A stretch of 64,000 nt of DNA from Nordella sp. HKS 07 (GCF_011046735.1 NZ_CP049258.1:2312001-2376000); one strand, 5' to 3'; shown: positions 49,860 to 59,146, counted from the stretch's first letter. Numbers and translations: made by a program. Notes: generated by a model from the sequence alone, not told the origin.

Positions 49860-50894
49860 CTATCCATCTCGTTTGCGCAAGATTTTCACCACCCGATCGA
49901 CATGCTCTGGCGGCGTCGCCGGCCGCATCCCGTGCCCCAGATTGAAGATATGCCGCTCCATCGGCAGGACACGAGCCACTTCCTCCACGCCTTCCTCCAA
50001 AGCCTTGCCGCCCGCTTCCACCAGCAGAGGATCGAGATTGCCCTGAATGGCATGGGCCGCCGATAGATTGTCCCGCGCCCAATCGAGCCGCATCGACGTC
50101 TCCACCCCTAAGCATTCAGCCCCGGTCATTTCGCCGATCCGCTTATGGCCCGCTCCCGCGCCGCGGGCGAAAACGATCACCGGCACGCCCGGCCTCTGCT
50201 CCCGGACCTTTGTTATGATGGCCGCGATCGGCTCCCCGCTCAGTGTCTCCTGCAGATAGCCCGGCAGGTCTCCCGCCCAGGAATCGAAAATCTGCACCAC
50301 ATCGGCGCCTGCATCGATCTGACGCACGAGATAGGCCGCCGATGCCTCGATCACCAGCTCCATCAGAACGGTGAACCACTCCGGCCGGCTCGCTGCAACC
50401 GCGCGCGCCACCTCCCGCCCGCCTTCTCCGCCGCCACCGATCATGTAGCTTGCCACCGTCCACGGGGCGCCGCAGAAACCGATCAATGCGATATCATGTG
50501 GCAATTCCGCCTTGACGGCTTTCACCGTCTCGCAGACGAGACGTACTTCCTCCGCTTCATCGAGCGGCCGCAAGGCATTCACCCGGTCGGACCCGCTGAC
50601 CTTCTCGACGACCGGCCCTTCGCCTTCCGCAAAGGCAAGACCCAGCCCCATCGCCTGCGGCACGACCAATATGTCGGCGAAGACGATCGCCGCGTCGACG
50701 TCGAAGCGCCGCAATGGCTGCAGCGTCACTTCCTTCGCGAGATCGGGCGCGTAACACAATTTGAGGAACGAACCCGCCTTGCCCCGCGTTGCCCGATACT
50801 CAGGCAAATAGCGGCCTGCCTGGCGCATGAACCAGACTGGACGCCTCGAAGGCTTTCTTCCTTTCAAGACGTCGAGCAGCGCTGAATGATTCAT
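49860..50894 (-). CDS. hemE: Uroporphyrinogen decarboxylase
   Basis: Removes four carboxyl groups from uroporphyrinogen III to give coproporphyrinogen III. The 344-residue protein has VWFMRQAGRYLPEYR (20-34), the catalytic aspartate in IVFADILVVPQAMG, GFCGAPWTVASYM, and FDSWAG. Length and motifs are standard. It forms an operon with hemJ. The region on its other side is the probable origin of replication, a common arrangement in alphaproteobacteria. Confidence 0.96.
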   Translation of the reverse strand: MNHSALLDVLKGRKPSRRPVWFMRQAGRYLPEYRATRGKAGSFLKLCYAPDLAKEVTLQPLRRFDVDAAIVFADILVVPQAMGLGLAFAEGEGPVVEKVSGSDRVNALRPLDEAEEVRLVCETVKAVKAELPHDIALIGFCGAPWTVASYMIGGGGEGGREVARAVAASRPEWFTVLMELVIEASAAYLVRQIDAGADVVQIFDSWAGDLPGYLQETLSGEPIAAIITKVREQRPGVPVIVFARGAGAGHKRIGEMTGAECLGVETSMRLDWARDNLSAAHAIQGNLDPLLVEAGGKALEEGVEEVARVLPMERHIFNLGHGMRPATPPEHVDRVVKILRKRDG

Positions 50895-51281
50895 GAGTAC
50901 ATACCAATAGAATAGAATAGATGAGAGTCTGATTAGGATGCTGGGGGTCGAGAGTCATGAATACTGACCTTGTCCAGACTTTGCCAACCGGGACCTGTTA
51001 TCACACTTTCCCAGTGCTGCTGAGGGAAACAGGCTGATGCAAAATACCGCATGTTTCTCAAAGAGTTGTGCTCTAAGTACGCGATATCGTCCACAGGTCA
51101 TCAGGCTGATGTCAACAGCCGCGCCATTGTCCACAGAATAAGCGGGTGGGAATTCTTGCCGGGGAAATTGTGGATTACCCCACCAACAAAATGATAGAAA
51201 CCTTTCCAAGGCCTTAACCGGCGCCCTTTATCCACAAGTGATCCCCGGCCTTCCCAGTGTCCTCGCCAAGATTTTTCCACA
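50895..51281. other. Probable chromosomal replication origin (oriC) between hemE and ppsR
   Basis: No gene lies in 50895-51256. Five DnaA-box-like 9-mers occur within 195 bases: TTATCCACA perfect (51228-51236), TTGTCCACA (51127-51135), TAATCCACA on the minus strand (51169-51177), TTTTCCACA (51273-51281, just inside ppsR) and a weaker TCGTCCACA (51087-51095). The left part (50895-50945) is AT-rich and has ATAGAATAGAATAGATGAGA, a candidate unwinding region. A hemE-adjacent origin is known from Caulobacter and relatives, and parAB with two parS sites is 6.5-10 kb away. GC skew would test it. Confidence 0.75.
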
Positions 51282-52093
51282 TGCATCTGATCTCGGATGC
51301 GACGGGCGAAACGCTCAACACGGTGGCCCGCGCCGCCATGGCCTATTATGGCGACTATCAACCCGTCGAGCACATCTATGCCCTGGTGCGCACGTCCAAA
51401 CAGCTCGCGCGTGCGCTGACGGAGATTGAAAGCCAGCCGGGAGTGGTCCTTTTCACGCTGATCGACACCGAGCTCAGGACCCAGCTCGAGAGAAGATGCG
51501 CCGAGCTCTCCATTCCCTGCATCTCGATCCTCGATCCGGTGATCGCCAGCCTCGCCCAATATCTCAATGCCCAGTCGCGTCCTCAGCTCGGCGGCCAGCA
51601 TGCTCTCAACGCTGAATATTTTCGCCGCATAGACGCCTTGAACTTCACCATGCTCCATGACGATGGTCAGCATGCTGAGGATCTCGAGCAGGCCGATGTC
51701 ATCTTGACAGGCATCAGCCGCTCTTCCAAGACGCCGACCAGCATCTATCTCGCCAATCGCGGCATAAAAACCGCGAATGTCCCGATCGTGCCCAATATCG
51801 CGCCCCCGAAAGAGCTCGAGACGGTCACCAGACCGCTCGTCGTGGGTCTCATCGCCAGTACCGAACGCATCGCCCAGATCCGCAAGCACCGGCTGCTGGC
51901 GATGAATGAACAGGGCGAGACCGACTATGTCGATCATGGCGCGATCGCGGCGGAGCTGTCACATATGCGCAGACTGTGCAGCCGCCATAATTGGCCGATC
52001 ATCGATGTGACCCGCCGCTCGATCGAGGAGACCGCTGCCGCGATCATCAACCTGATGCGTGAGCGTCATGAGAAAGAGGACTCTAGTTCATGA
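51257..52093 (+). CDS. ppsR: Pyruvate, phosphate dikinase regulatory protein (bifunctional kinase/phosphorylase, DUF299)
   Basis: Phosphorylates and dephosphorylates the target dikinase or PEP synthase, using ADP and phosphate. The 278-residue protein has an N-terminal HMHLISDATGETLNTVARAA, the GISRSSKT nucleotide loop (152-159) and a C-terminal TRRSIEETAAAI. Start GTG 51257 restores the conserved RFFHMHLISD. Whether the partner is PpdK or PpsA is not seen here. It leads a run of overlapping genes with maf, aroE and coaE. Confidence 0.92.
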   Translation: MSSPRFFHMHLISDATGETLNTVARAAMAYYGDYQPVEHIYALVRTSKQLARALTEIESQPGVVLFTLIDTELRTQLERRCAELSIPCISILDPVIASLAQYLNAQSRPQLGGQHALNAEYFRRIDALNFTMLHDDGQHAEDLEQADVILTGISRSSKTPTSIYLANRGIKTANVPIVPNIAPPKELETVTRPLVVGLIASTERIAQIRKHRLLAMNEQGETDYVDHGAIAAELSHMRRLCSRHNWPIIDVTRRSIEETAAAIINLMRERHEKEDSSS

Positions 52094-52677
52094 AACTGGT
52101 TCTGGCCTCGACCAGCCGGATCCGAGGCGAACTTCTGGCCAAAGCCGGGCTTACTTTCGAAACGATTGCGCCGGATGTGGACGAAACGGAGCTGAAACGA
52201 CACTCTCATGGGTTAAGTCCCGGAGATCTCGCCCAGAAACTGGCGGGCGCCAAGGCTGTTTCGGTGGCGAATCGAGTTTCTGGGGCACTGGTCATTGGCG
52301 CGGATCAGGTTCTCAATCTCGCCGGTAGGGCCTATGACAAGCCGGCCAGCGCAGAGGATGCCCGCCGCCAGATGACCGAGCTGCGCGGCCGCCGCCATAT
52401 ACTCGAAACGGCCTTGTGCTGCGCCCAGGATGGAAAGATCGTCTGGCAGACTCTGGGCCAGGCCACGTTGACGATGCGGTCCTTCTCAGACGGCTTTCTC
52501 GAGGACTACCTGGTGAAGGTGGGCGGCGATGTGACGACATCGGTCGGTGGCTACAAGCTCGAAGGTCTCGGTGCCCAGCTTTTCGAAAAGATCGACGGCG
52601 ACTACTTCACCATACTGGGCTTGCCGCTGCTGCCGCTGCTGGATTTCCTGAGACGAAAAGGGGCCGTGCCGGTATGA
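52090..52677 (+). CDS. maf: Maf-family nucleoside triphosphate pyrophosphatase
   Basis: Hydrolyses non-canonical or modified nucleoside triphosphates to monophosphates. The 195-residue protein starts KLVLASTSRIRGELLAKAG, the Maf signature (SxRR-type loop), followed by PDVDETELKR, GADQVLNLAG and GGYKLEGLGAQLFEKIDGDY. Overlaps ppsR and aroE by four bases each. The exact nucleotide preference (dTTP/UTP or 7-methyl-GTP) is not decided. Confidence 0.92.
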   Translation: MKLVLASTSRIRGELLAKAGLTFETIAPDVDETELKRHSHGLSPGDLAQKLAGAKAVSVANRVSGALVIGADQVLNLAGRAYDKPASAEDARRQMTELRGRRHILETALCCAQDGKIVWQTLGQATLTMRSFSDGFLEDYLVKVGGDVTTSVGGYKLEGLGAQLFEKIDGDYFTILGLPLLPLLDFLRRKGAVPV

Positions 52678-53516
52678 CCCGGAAAGCCTGTGTCATTGGA
52701 TGGCCGATCAGCCATTCACGCTCACCGCTCATCCACGGCTATTGGCTGAAGCGCTATGGTATTGCCGGCAGCTATGAAAGGCTCCCGGTGAAGCCGGAGG
52801 AACTATCGGCTTTCTTCTCCAGCCTCATGGCTAATGGCCTCGCCGGCTGCAATGTGACTCTCCCGCATAAGGAAGCGGCCTTCCGCGCGGTGCGCACTGC
52901 CGATGCGGCGACCGCCCGGCTCAGTGTCGTCAATACGGTCTTTGCCCGCGACGGCGAATTATGGGGCACTAGCACAGATGGCGAAGGTTTCCTTGCGAGC
53001 CTCGCGGCCGGCCACCCCGGCTGGCGTGCCGCGGGGCAAAGCGTGGTCATACTCGGCGCCGGCGGGGCCACCCGCGCCCTTGTCGGAGCGCTCCTCGATG
53101 CTGGCGCCGGCCGGATTTTTATCGCCAACCGTACGCGCGCCAAGGCGGAAGAGCTGAAGCGCGATTTCGGATGCCGGGCGGAGCCGCATGACTGGGCCGA
53201 AGCGAGCGACCTGCTGCGCCATGCCGATCTCGTGATCAACACGACATCGCTCGGTATGACCGGCCAGCCGGCGCTCGAGATCGATCTCGGCAACCTGCCG
53301 AATACCGCTCTTGTCACTGACATCGTCTATACGCCGCTCGAGACCGATCTGCTCAAGCGCGCCGAGGCGCGCGGCAATCCGATCGTGCCCGGGCTCGGCA
53401 TGCTGCTGCACCAGGCGGTCCGCGGCTTCGAATTGTGGTTTGGCACCCGCCCTGAAGTGACCGATGATCTCTATGACCTTGTCGCCCGCGATATCGATCC
53501 CGGATACCGGCGATGA
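52674..53516 (+). CDS. aroE: Shikimate dehydrogenase
   Basis: NADPH-dependent reduction of 3-dehydroshikimate in chorismate synthesis. The 280-residue protein has [18 protein letters not shown] (7-24), the catalytic lysine in [11 protein letters not shown], the aspartate in STDGEGF, the cofactor loop GAGGATRA and NTTSLGM. The start ATG 52674 overlaps the maf stop; the open frame continues upstream only inside maf. Confidence 0.95.
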   Translation: MTRKACVIGWPISHSRSPLIHGYWLKRYGIAGSYERLPVKPEELSAFFSSLMANGLAGCNVTLPHKEAAFRAVRTADAATARLSVVNTVFARDGELWGTSTDGEGFLASLAAGHPGWRAAGQSVVILGAGGATRALVGALLDAGAGRIFIANRTRAKAEELKRDFGCRAEPHDWAEASDLLRHADLVINTTSLGMTGQPALEIDLGNLPNTALVTDIVYTPLETDLLKRAEARGNPIVPGLGMLLHQAVRGFELWFGTRPEVTDDLYDLVARDIDPGYRR

Positions 53517-54103
53517 TCGTGATCGGCCTGACCGGATCGATCGGCATGGGCAAATCAGTGACCGCCGGGATGTTCGCCGGGGAAGGGATGCCGGTCTGCG
53601 ACTCCGATGCGGTCGTGCACCGGCTCTACGACAAGGGTGGCGCCGCGGTGGCGCCCGTCGCCCGGGCTTTTCCGGATGTCATCACCGACGGCGCCATCGA
53701 CCGGCAGAAGCTTGCCCGCCATCTCGGCCACAAGCCTGAGGATTTCACCAAACTCGAGGCGATCGTGCATCCGCTGGTGCGCGTCGAGCAGGAGAAATTC
53801 CTTGAGGATGCTCGAGAACGCAACGCCCCGCTCGCGGTTCTCGACATTCCCCTGCTTTTCGAGACCGGCCGTGATCGCGACGTCGACAGGATCGTCGTCG
53901 TCTCCGCGCCGGCCGATATCCAGCGCACCCGCGTACTCGCCCGGCCCGGCATGACGGAGCAGAAATTCGCGAGCATCCTGGCGCGCCAGCTGCCTGACGC
54001 CGAAAAGCGCGCCCGCGCCGATTTCATTGTGGACAGCGGCCGCGGTTTCGATCACGCCCGCGCCCAGGTCCGGCGTATAATTGCCGAGCTTTCCAAGGGC
54101 TGA
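53513..54103 (+). CDS. coaE: Dephospho-CoA kinase
   Basis: Last step of coenzyme A synthesis, phosphorylating the ribose 3'-hydroxyl. The 196-residue protein has P-loop [11 protein letters not shown] (5-15), [18 protein letters not shown] (the CoA-binding region) and [17 protein letters not shown]. Overlaps aroE by four bases; dnaQ follows 15 bases later. Length normal. Confidence 0.95.
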   Translation: MIVIGLTGSIGMGKSVTAGMFAGEGMPVCDSDAVVHRLYDKGGAAVAPVARAFPDVITDGAIDRQKLARHLGHKPEDFTKLEAIVHPLVRVEQEKFLEDARERNAPLAVLDIPLLFETGRDRDVDRIVVVSAPADIQRTRVLARPGMTEQKFASILARQLPDAEKRARADFIVDSGRGFDHARAQVRRIIAELSKG

Positions 54104-54118
54104 TTCGGGACAAAGAAG

Positions 54119-54811
54119 ATGCGTGAGATCGTTCTCGACACCGAGACAACCGGCATTGAACACGCCAAAGGCCATCGCATCGTCGAGATCGGCGCCGTCG
54201 AGCTCATCAATCACATACCGAGCGGCAAGGTCTTCCATCACTATATCGATCCCGAGCGCGATATGCCGCCGGATGCCGAGGCCATCCACGGCCTGTCGAC
54301 GCAATTCCTGAGAGGCAAGCCGGTCTTTGCCGCGATCGCCGACGAATTCATCGCCTTCATCGACGGCGCCAGCCTCATCATCCACAATGCCGCCTTCGAC
54401 GTCGGCTTTCTCAATGCCGAGCTCGCGCGCGTGAAGGGGCCGGCGATCCTGCCCGAGCGCGTCATCGACACGCTGGGGCTGGCGCGCCAGAAGCATCCCA
54501 TGGGCCCAAACAGCCTCGATGCCTTGTGCAAACGCTATGGCATCGACAACTCGAAGCGCGAGAAGCACGGCGCCTTGCTCGACTCGGAACTGCTGGCCGA
54601 TGTCTATCTCGAACTGATCGGCGGCCGCCAGGCGGCGCTGTCGCTCTCCGCCATCTCGGTCAAGACACGCACCGCGATGACCCCTCAAGGTCTTGTGCGG
54701 GCGAGGCCCAGTCCGCTGCCGAGCCGGCTCACCGAAGCTGAAATAGCGGCGCACCAAGCGCTCCTCGCCGAGATCGGCGAGAAGGCGCTGTGGAACGAGA
54801 TTCTGAACTGA
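54119..54811 (+). CDS. dnaQ: DNA polymerase III epsilon subunit (3'-5' exonuclease)
   Basis: The proofreading subunit of the replicase. The 230-residue protein has ExoI VLDTETTG (5-12), ExoII HNAAFDVGFLNAEL, ExoIII HGALLDSELLADVY with the DEDDh histidine, and a short C-terminal tail that binds the alpha subunit (no extra nuclease domain). It closes the ppsR-maf-aroE-coaE-dnaQ run. secB is convergent. Confidence 0.95.
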   Translation: MREIVLDTETTGIEHAKGHRIVEIGAVELINHIPSGKVFHHYIDPERDMPPDAEAIHGLSTQFLRGKPVFAAIADEFIAFIDGASLIIHNAAFDVGFLNAELARVKGPAILPERVIDTLGLARQKHPMGPNSLDALCKRYGIDNSKREKHGALLDSELLADVYLELIGGRQAALSLSAISVKTRTAMTPQGLVRARPSPLPSRLTEAEIAAHQALLAEIGEKALWNEILN

Positions 54812-54900
54812 TATTCAGTCTACGGACTGATCTTGTCCGCTGCGCCCCGTCTCCCGCCGCTGGCAGGAGAGGGAAAATATGCCGAGGCGATCCGGGCGGA

Positions 54901-55461
54901 TCAGACCGCGGCTTGCGCCTGAGCGGCCATGCGCTTCTGATACATGCCGGCGAAATCGATCGGGTCGAGCATCAAGGGCGGGAAGCCGCCATTGCGCGTC
55001 GCATCGCCGAGGATCTGGCGGGCGAAGGGGAACAGCATGCGCGGGCATTCGATGAGCACCGCCGGATGCAACATGTTCTGCGGAAAGTTCTCGAGCCTGA
55101 ACACACCGGCGTAGAGGATCTCCGCAGCGAAGACGACCTTGCTCTCCGCGGTAGCCTTGGCGTCGATATGCAATTCGACCTCGAAGTCATTCGGCGCCAG
55201 GTTGCGGGCATTCACATTGATCGAGATGCTGATTTCGGGCTGCGCCTTTTGCGGGGCGAGCGAGCCCGGCGCGTGCGGGTTCTCGAAGCTCAGATCCTTC
55301 AGATACTGGCCGAGAATACGCATCGACGGCTGACCACCTTCCTGCGGCGCGGCGGCCTCGAGATCGATCGTGCCGGTTTCCGGCGCGGCGACCGCTTCAG
55401 GGGCCTCGTCGTCATGCGCGCCGCCATTGGTGGCGGCCGGTTGCTTGGGCGTCTTGGCCAT
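54901..55461 (-). CDS. secB: Protein-export chaperone SecB
   Basis: A tetrameric chaperone that keeps preproteins unfolded for SecA. The 186-residue protein has an N-terminal Gln/Glu/Ala-rich stretch, then the SecB core: RILGQYLKDLSFENPHAPGS, INVNARNLAPNDFEVELHID, the SecA-contacting CPRMLFPFARQILGDATRNG and a C-terminal LDPIDFAGMYQKRMAAQ. Longer at the N-terminus than the E. coli protein, as is common in this order. It is downstream of fxsA on the same strand. Confidence 0.93.
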   Translation of the reverse strand: MAKTPKQPAATNGGAHDDEAPEAVAAPETGTIDLEAAAPQEGGQPSMRILGQYLKDLSFENPHAPGSLAPQKAQPEISISINVNARNLAPNDFEVELHIDAKATAESKVVFAAEILYAGVFRLENFPQNMLHPAVLIECPRMLFPFARQILGDATRNGGFPPLMLDPIDFAGMYQKRMAAQAQAAV

Positions 55462-55538
55462 GGACTGTCGTGCCTTTCGTGAAGGATGATGGGCCGCCAG
55501 CTATCATAAATGGCCGACGACCCGCAAGCTTTACGGCA

Positions 55539-55995
55539 CTACCGGTTCCAGGGCGACGGGTTGTCCTGATCAGGGCGCGGCAACCGCTCGTCGATGATTT
55601 CAACCGCCTCGCCGTCGATCACCACCGTACCCCGTCGCGTCTGGGCGCCCGGCCGGATAAAGCGGCGTCCGATGATCCGCTGCACGAAGGGCAGCAGCAA
55701 AAGAACAGCCGCCGCGTCCGACAGGAGACCGGGCAGGATGAACAGGATTCCGGCGAAAAACCCCAGGATTCCGCCAAGCGCCGCGTCCGTGCCGGTCTGG
55801 CCGCTGCGGCTGGCCTGGGCGATTTCCTTCAGCGATTTGACCCCGGTATGGCGGATGGTCACACCGCCCGCCACAAAGCCCAGTATCACCGCCAGGAGGG
55901 GGAAACCACGCGCCGAACCATTGCCCGGTCTTAACCAGCAGGAAGAGCTCCAGAAGGCCGAGCGCAAAAAGGACAAAAAATATGGTTCTGATCAC
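55539..55995 (-). pseudogene. fxsA: FxsA-family membrane protein, frameshifted at a C5 run
   Basis: From GTG 55995 the frame gives VIRTIFFVLFALGLLELFLL, then VKTGQWFGAWF, and breaks. PLLAVILGFVAGGVTIRH and the rest continue in another frame. One extra base in the C5 run (G5 at 55898-55902 on the given strand) explains it, and 457 nt is one over 152 codons. The restored protein has several membrane segments and GLLSDAAAVLLLLPFVQR, the FxsA core. FxsA proteins affect phage exclusion in E. coli; the general role is unknown. Possibly a sequencing error. Confidence 0.85.
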
Positions 55996-56108
55996 CTGAA
56001 ACCTGTAGGAACTGAAAAGGCGGCGGACTTTGGTCCGCTCCCAAGCCCCCCTATATAAGGGGGCGACGACAGTGACTTCAATTTGTGCCAGACGAAAGAC
56101 CCGCCGAA

Positions 56109-56825
56109 ATGATGAATCAGGCTTTTGATCCACTCAATTTGCTGATCCTTGCGATTGCAGTGGTGGTCATTCTGCGCCTGCGCTCGGTCCTCGGCAAACG
56201 GACCGGCAACGAGCGGCCGCCTTTCGATCCCTATGCCGCTCAGCGCCGCGCTGAAAAGCCGCAACCGAACGGCAATGTCATCAATATGCCGCAGCGCGAC
56301 AACGCCCCCGACAATCCCGTGCTGGACAAGCCGGCTGAACCTGTCTGGTCGGGCTATGCTGAGGCCGATTCCAATGTCGCCAAGGGCCTGGAGAAGATCG
56401 CCGCCGCCGACAGCCAGTTCTCGACCCAGATATTCGTCGACGGCGCCAAGGTCGCCTATGAGATGGTGGTGACCGCCTTCGCCCAGGGCGATCGCCAGTC
56501 GCTCAAGAATCTCCTCTCGCGTGATGTCTATGAAGGCTTCGCCAAAGCGATCGAGGAGCGCGAAAAGGTCGGCAATGTGCTCGAATCGCGCTTCGTCGGC
56601 ATCGACAAGACGGACGTCGTTGGTGCTGATATGAAGGGCAAGAAGGCCACGATCACCATCCGTTTCCTCGCCGAGTTTATCTCGGCAACGCTCAACAAGG
56701 CGGGCGAGGTCATCGAGGGTGATCCGAAGCAGGTGCGCGAGGTCACCGATGTGTGGACCTTCGAGCGCGACACCGGCTCGCGCGATCCCAACTGGAAACT
56801 CGCGGCCACGGACGAGACGGGCTGA
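56109..56825 (+). CDS. Tim44/TimA-family membrane-anchored protein
   Basis: A 238-residue inner-membrane protein with one N-terminal membrane segment (NLLILAIAVVVILRLRSVLG), a polar linker, and a C-terminal Tim44-like domain (about 90-230, with FSTQIFVDGAKVAYEMVVTA, and IRFLAEFISATLNKAGEVIE). Members are related to the mitochondrial import protein Tim44 and occur widely in alphaproteobacteria; the bacterial role is not settled. The start is ATG 56109 or 56112. It is divergent from fxsA, and is followed by mltA, smr and an XRE gene, the common order. Confidence 0.88.
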   Translation: MMNQAFDPLNLLILAIAVVVILRLRSVLGKRTGNERPPFDPYAAQRRAEKPQPNGNVINMPQRDNAPDNPVLDKPAEPVWSGYAEADSNVAKGLEKIAAADSQFSTQIFVDGAKVAYEMVVTAFAQGDRQSLKNLLSRDVYEGFAKAIEEREKVGNVLESRFVGIDKTDVVGADMKGKKATITIRFLAEFISATLNKAGEVIEGDPKQVREVTDVWTFERDTGSRDPNWKLAATDETG

Positions 56826-56876
56826 TAGCGTATCGGCCTAAAACGTGTGAAGCGGTTTTCGGAAAAGCCGATGCGC
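56826..56876 (-). repeat. Dispersed repeat family A, copy 3 (inverted hairpin half)
   Basis: Read on the minus strand, GGCGCATCGGCTTTTCCGAA, AACCGCTTCACACGTTTTAG and GCCGATACGC match the hairpin half of family A (4694-4742). It lies between the Tim44 stop and the mltA start and overlaps the first mltA start candidate (56871). Confidence 0.65.
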
Positions 56877-58046
56877 CAAAAAACCAACATGCGCCGGCTC
56901 TTGAGTTCGGCGCTGCTTTTGGTCATGTCATCGATCATGAGCGCCGCGGCCTCTCCGATTCTCGAGCCGACCTCCTTCGACCGTATCGCCGGCTGGAGTG
57001 AGGCCGATCATCGGGCTGCGCTCGCCACCTTCAAGCGTTCCTGCGCCGAAATCGAGGCGACTGGCCATGCCTTCCGGCGCAAGGTCGCCTATGGCGGCAC
57101 CAGGCGCGACTGGCTCGCTGTCTGCTCCACGCTGACTGCGGGCAGTGATCCGCGCGCCTTCTTCGAGGCGGCGTTCACGCCGCTGATCGTGCATGATCCG
57201 GCGCGGCCCGAGGGCCTGTTCACCGGCTATTACGAGCCCGAGGCGGAAGGCAGTCTGACGCCCGGCGGCGCGTATAAGGTGCCGGTCTATGCCCGGCCCG
57301 CCGATCTCGTCGCCTTCGATCAGCGTGCCGCCAAGCGCCTGGGCCTCGCCTATGGCCGCCTGGTCGACGGCAAGCCGCAGGGCTATTTCACCCGCCGCGA
57401 GATCGAGGAGGGCGCGCTCAAGGGCCAGGGCCTCGAGCTCGTCTGGCTCAAGGATTGGGCCGACGCCTTCTTCATTCAGGTTCAGGGCTCGGGCCGTGTG
57501 CGCCTGCCCGAGGGCAGGACGATGCGTCTGGGCTTTTCCGCTAAGACCGGCCAGCCCTATACCGCCATTGGCGGGCTTCTCGTCGAACGCGGCATCCTCG
57601 CCCGCGAGGACATGTCGATGCAGGCGATCCGCGCCTGGATGCGCCAGAATCCGAAGGACGCGCGCGCCCTCATGTGGGAGAACAAGTCCTTCGTGTTCTT
57701 TCGCGAAGTGACGGTGGAAGATCCCAAGCTCGGGCCGCCCGGCGCCCAGAAAGTCGCCCTCACGCCGTACCATTCCCTCGCCATCGACCGCTCGCTCTGG
57801 GTCTTCGGCACGCCGATCTGGCTCGACACCGAAGCGCCCCGCGGCGAGACCGGAACGCTCACGCCGTTCCGCAATCTCATGGTGGCGCAGGACACCGGCA
57901 CGGCCATCAAGGGCCATGCGCGCGGCGATGTCTTCTGGGGCGCGGGCGAGGCGGCCGCCCTGACAGCGGGCCATATGAAGAGCCCGGGGCGCATGATCGT
58001 GCTCCTGCCCAAGGCGCTGGCCAAGAGGCTGCTCAGTAAGCAATGA
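56871..58046 (+). CDS. mltA: Membrane-bound lytic murein transglycosylase A
   Basis: Cleaves peptidoglycan glycan strands by forming 1,6-anhydro ends. The 391-residue precursor has a signal peptide ending near SAAA. The MltA domain contains LFTGYYEPEAEGS, VYARPADLV, FFIQVQGSGRVRL, GFSAKTGQPYTAIG and a C-terminal 3D domain with RNLMVAQDTGTAIKGHARGD carrying the catalytic aspartate, and FWGAGEAA. No lipobox is evident, so it may be periplasmic. The start is uncertain: ATG 56871 lies in a repeat, and ATG 56889 gives a shorter signal peptide. Confidence 0.93.
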   Translation: MRQKTNMRRLLSSALLLVMSSIMSAAASPILEPTSFDRIAGWSEADHRAALATFKRSCAEIEATGHAFRRKVAYGGTRRDWLAVCSTLTAGSDPRAFFEAAFTPLIVHDPARPEGLFTGYYEPEAEGSLTPGGAYKVPVYARPADLVAFDQRAAKRLGLAYGRLVDGKPQGYFTRREIEEGALKGQGLELVWLKDWADAFFIQVQGSGRVRLPEGRTMRLGFSAKTGQPYTAIGGLLVERGILAREDMSMQAIRAWMRQNPKDARALMWENKSFVFFREVTVEDPKLGPPGAQKVALTPYHSLAIDRSLWVFGTPIWLDTEAPRGETGTLTPFRNLMVAQDTGTAIKGHARGDVFWGAGEAAALTAGHMKSPGRMIVLLPKALAKRLLSKQ

Positions 58047-58624
58047 TCCGCAAGCTCCCGCCCGATTATGCGCTATGGGAGGATGTCGCCCGGACCGTCA
58101 AGCCCCTCCACAAGGCGAAGAAAAAGCCGCCGGCCAAGGCCGATATCCCGGCGCTCGGTGTCAAGGCGAAGGCCACGCCCGCCGAACCGCAGAAAGCGAT
58201 CGCCCGGCCACCAGTCTCTCGGCATGAGCCGCCGCCGATCACCGGCCTCGACCGGCGCCAGGAACGGCGCATGACGCGCGGCCAGGTCGAGATCGAGGCG
58301 CGCATCGATCTCCATGGCACCGGCATCGAGCGCTCGCATGACCGTCTTTTGCACTTCCTGATCGATTCGCGGGCGCGCGGCCTGCGCCTCGTTCTCGTCA
58401 TCACCGGCAAGGGCGCGTCGCCCTTCGCGCGCCACACGCTGCACGGCTCCGATCACTATCACGCGCCGGAGCGCCAGGGCCGTCTGCGGCGCCTGGCGCC
58501 CGAATGGTTTCATGAGACACGCTTCCGCGAGCATATCGCCGGCTTTCAGCCGGCCCATCCGCGCCATGGGGGCGGTGGAGCCTTCTATGTGAAATTGCGC
58601 AAGAAGGAGCGCAGCGGAAGATGA
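58043..58624 (+). CDS. Smr/MutS2-domain protein
   Basis: A 193-residue protein. After a basic, proline-rich N-terminal stretch, the C-terminal Smr domain (about 85-190) has RIDLHGTGIERSHDRLLHFL and LRLVLVITGKGASPFAR, then GGGGAFYVKLRKKE. Smr domains often bind or nick nucleic acids. The LDLH and TGKG signatures are kept. It overlaps mltA and the XRE gene by four bases each, so the three are probably translated together. Target unknown. Confidence 0.9.
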   Translation: MIRKLPPDYALWEDVARTVKPLHKAKKKPPAKADIPALGVKAKATPAEPQKAIARPPVSRHEPPPITGLDRRQERRMTRGQVEIEARIDLHGTGIERSHDRLLHFLIDSRARGLRLVLVITGKGASPFARHTLHGSDHYHAPERQGRLRRLAPEWFHETRFREHIAGFQPAHPRHGGGGAFYVKLRKKERSGR

Positions 58625-58989
58625 CGCCCTTCGGCGAACGCATGCGCAAGCTCCGGGCCGAGCGCAATGTGACCTTGAAGGAGATGGCGGAAGCGATCGG
58701 CGTGTCGAGCGCCTATCTCTCCGCTCTCGAGCATGGCAAGCGCGGGCGCCCGGGCTGGCATCTGCTTCAGCGCATCATCAGCTACTTCAACATCATCTGG
58801 GACGAGGCGGAGGATGTCGTGCGCCTTGCCCGTATCTCGCATCCGCGCGTCGTCATCGACACGTCGGGCTTGGCACCCCAGGCGACCGAGCTCGCCAACC
58901 GCCTGGCCGACGACATTTCCGAGCTCGACCAGAAGGAGCTCGCCGAGATGCTCGCGGTGCTCAACCGCAAGAAGCTGAAGAAGAAATGA
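58621..58989 (+). CDS. XRE-family transcriptional regulator
   Basis: A 122-residue protein with an N-terminal Cro/C1-type helix-turn-helix (FGERMRKLRAERNVTLKEMA, then EAIGVSSAYLSALEHGKRGR) and a C-terminal leucine- and charge-rich helix region ending in lysines (RKKLKKK). The wing is typical of small XRE regulators. It ends the mltA-smr-xre run. Its operator is unknown. Confidence 0.85.
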   Translation: MTPFGERMRKLRAERNVTLKEMAEAIGVSSAYLSALEHGKRGRPGWHLLQRIISYFNIIWDEAEDVVRLARISHPRVVIDTSGLAPQATELANRLADDISELDQKELAEMLAVLNRKKLKKK

Positions 58990-59140
58990 ACTCACCCTCT
59001 CCCTTGCGGGGAGGGTCGACGCGAAGCGTCGGGGTGGGAGTCGGGTGGCGCGTGAGCACTTGCGCGACCACCCGACCCCCATCCGGTTCACCCGGCCTAC
59101 GGCCGGATGAACCACCGTCCCCGCAAGGAGGAAGGACAAG
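58990..59140 (+). repeat. GC-rich palindromic intergenic repeat after the XRE gene
   Basis: CACCCTCTCCCTTGCGGGGA, then GGGTCGACGCGAAGCGTCGG and, on the far side, ACCACCCGACCCCCATCCGG and CACCCGGCCTACGGCCGGAT, GTCCCCGCAAGGAGG. It has several nested palindromes, like the CCCTCTCCC family at 3783-3947. It separates two convergent stops. Confidence 0.65.
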
Positions 59141-59146
59141 AAGCAC

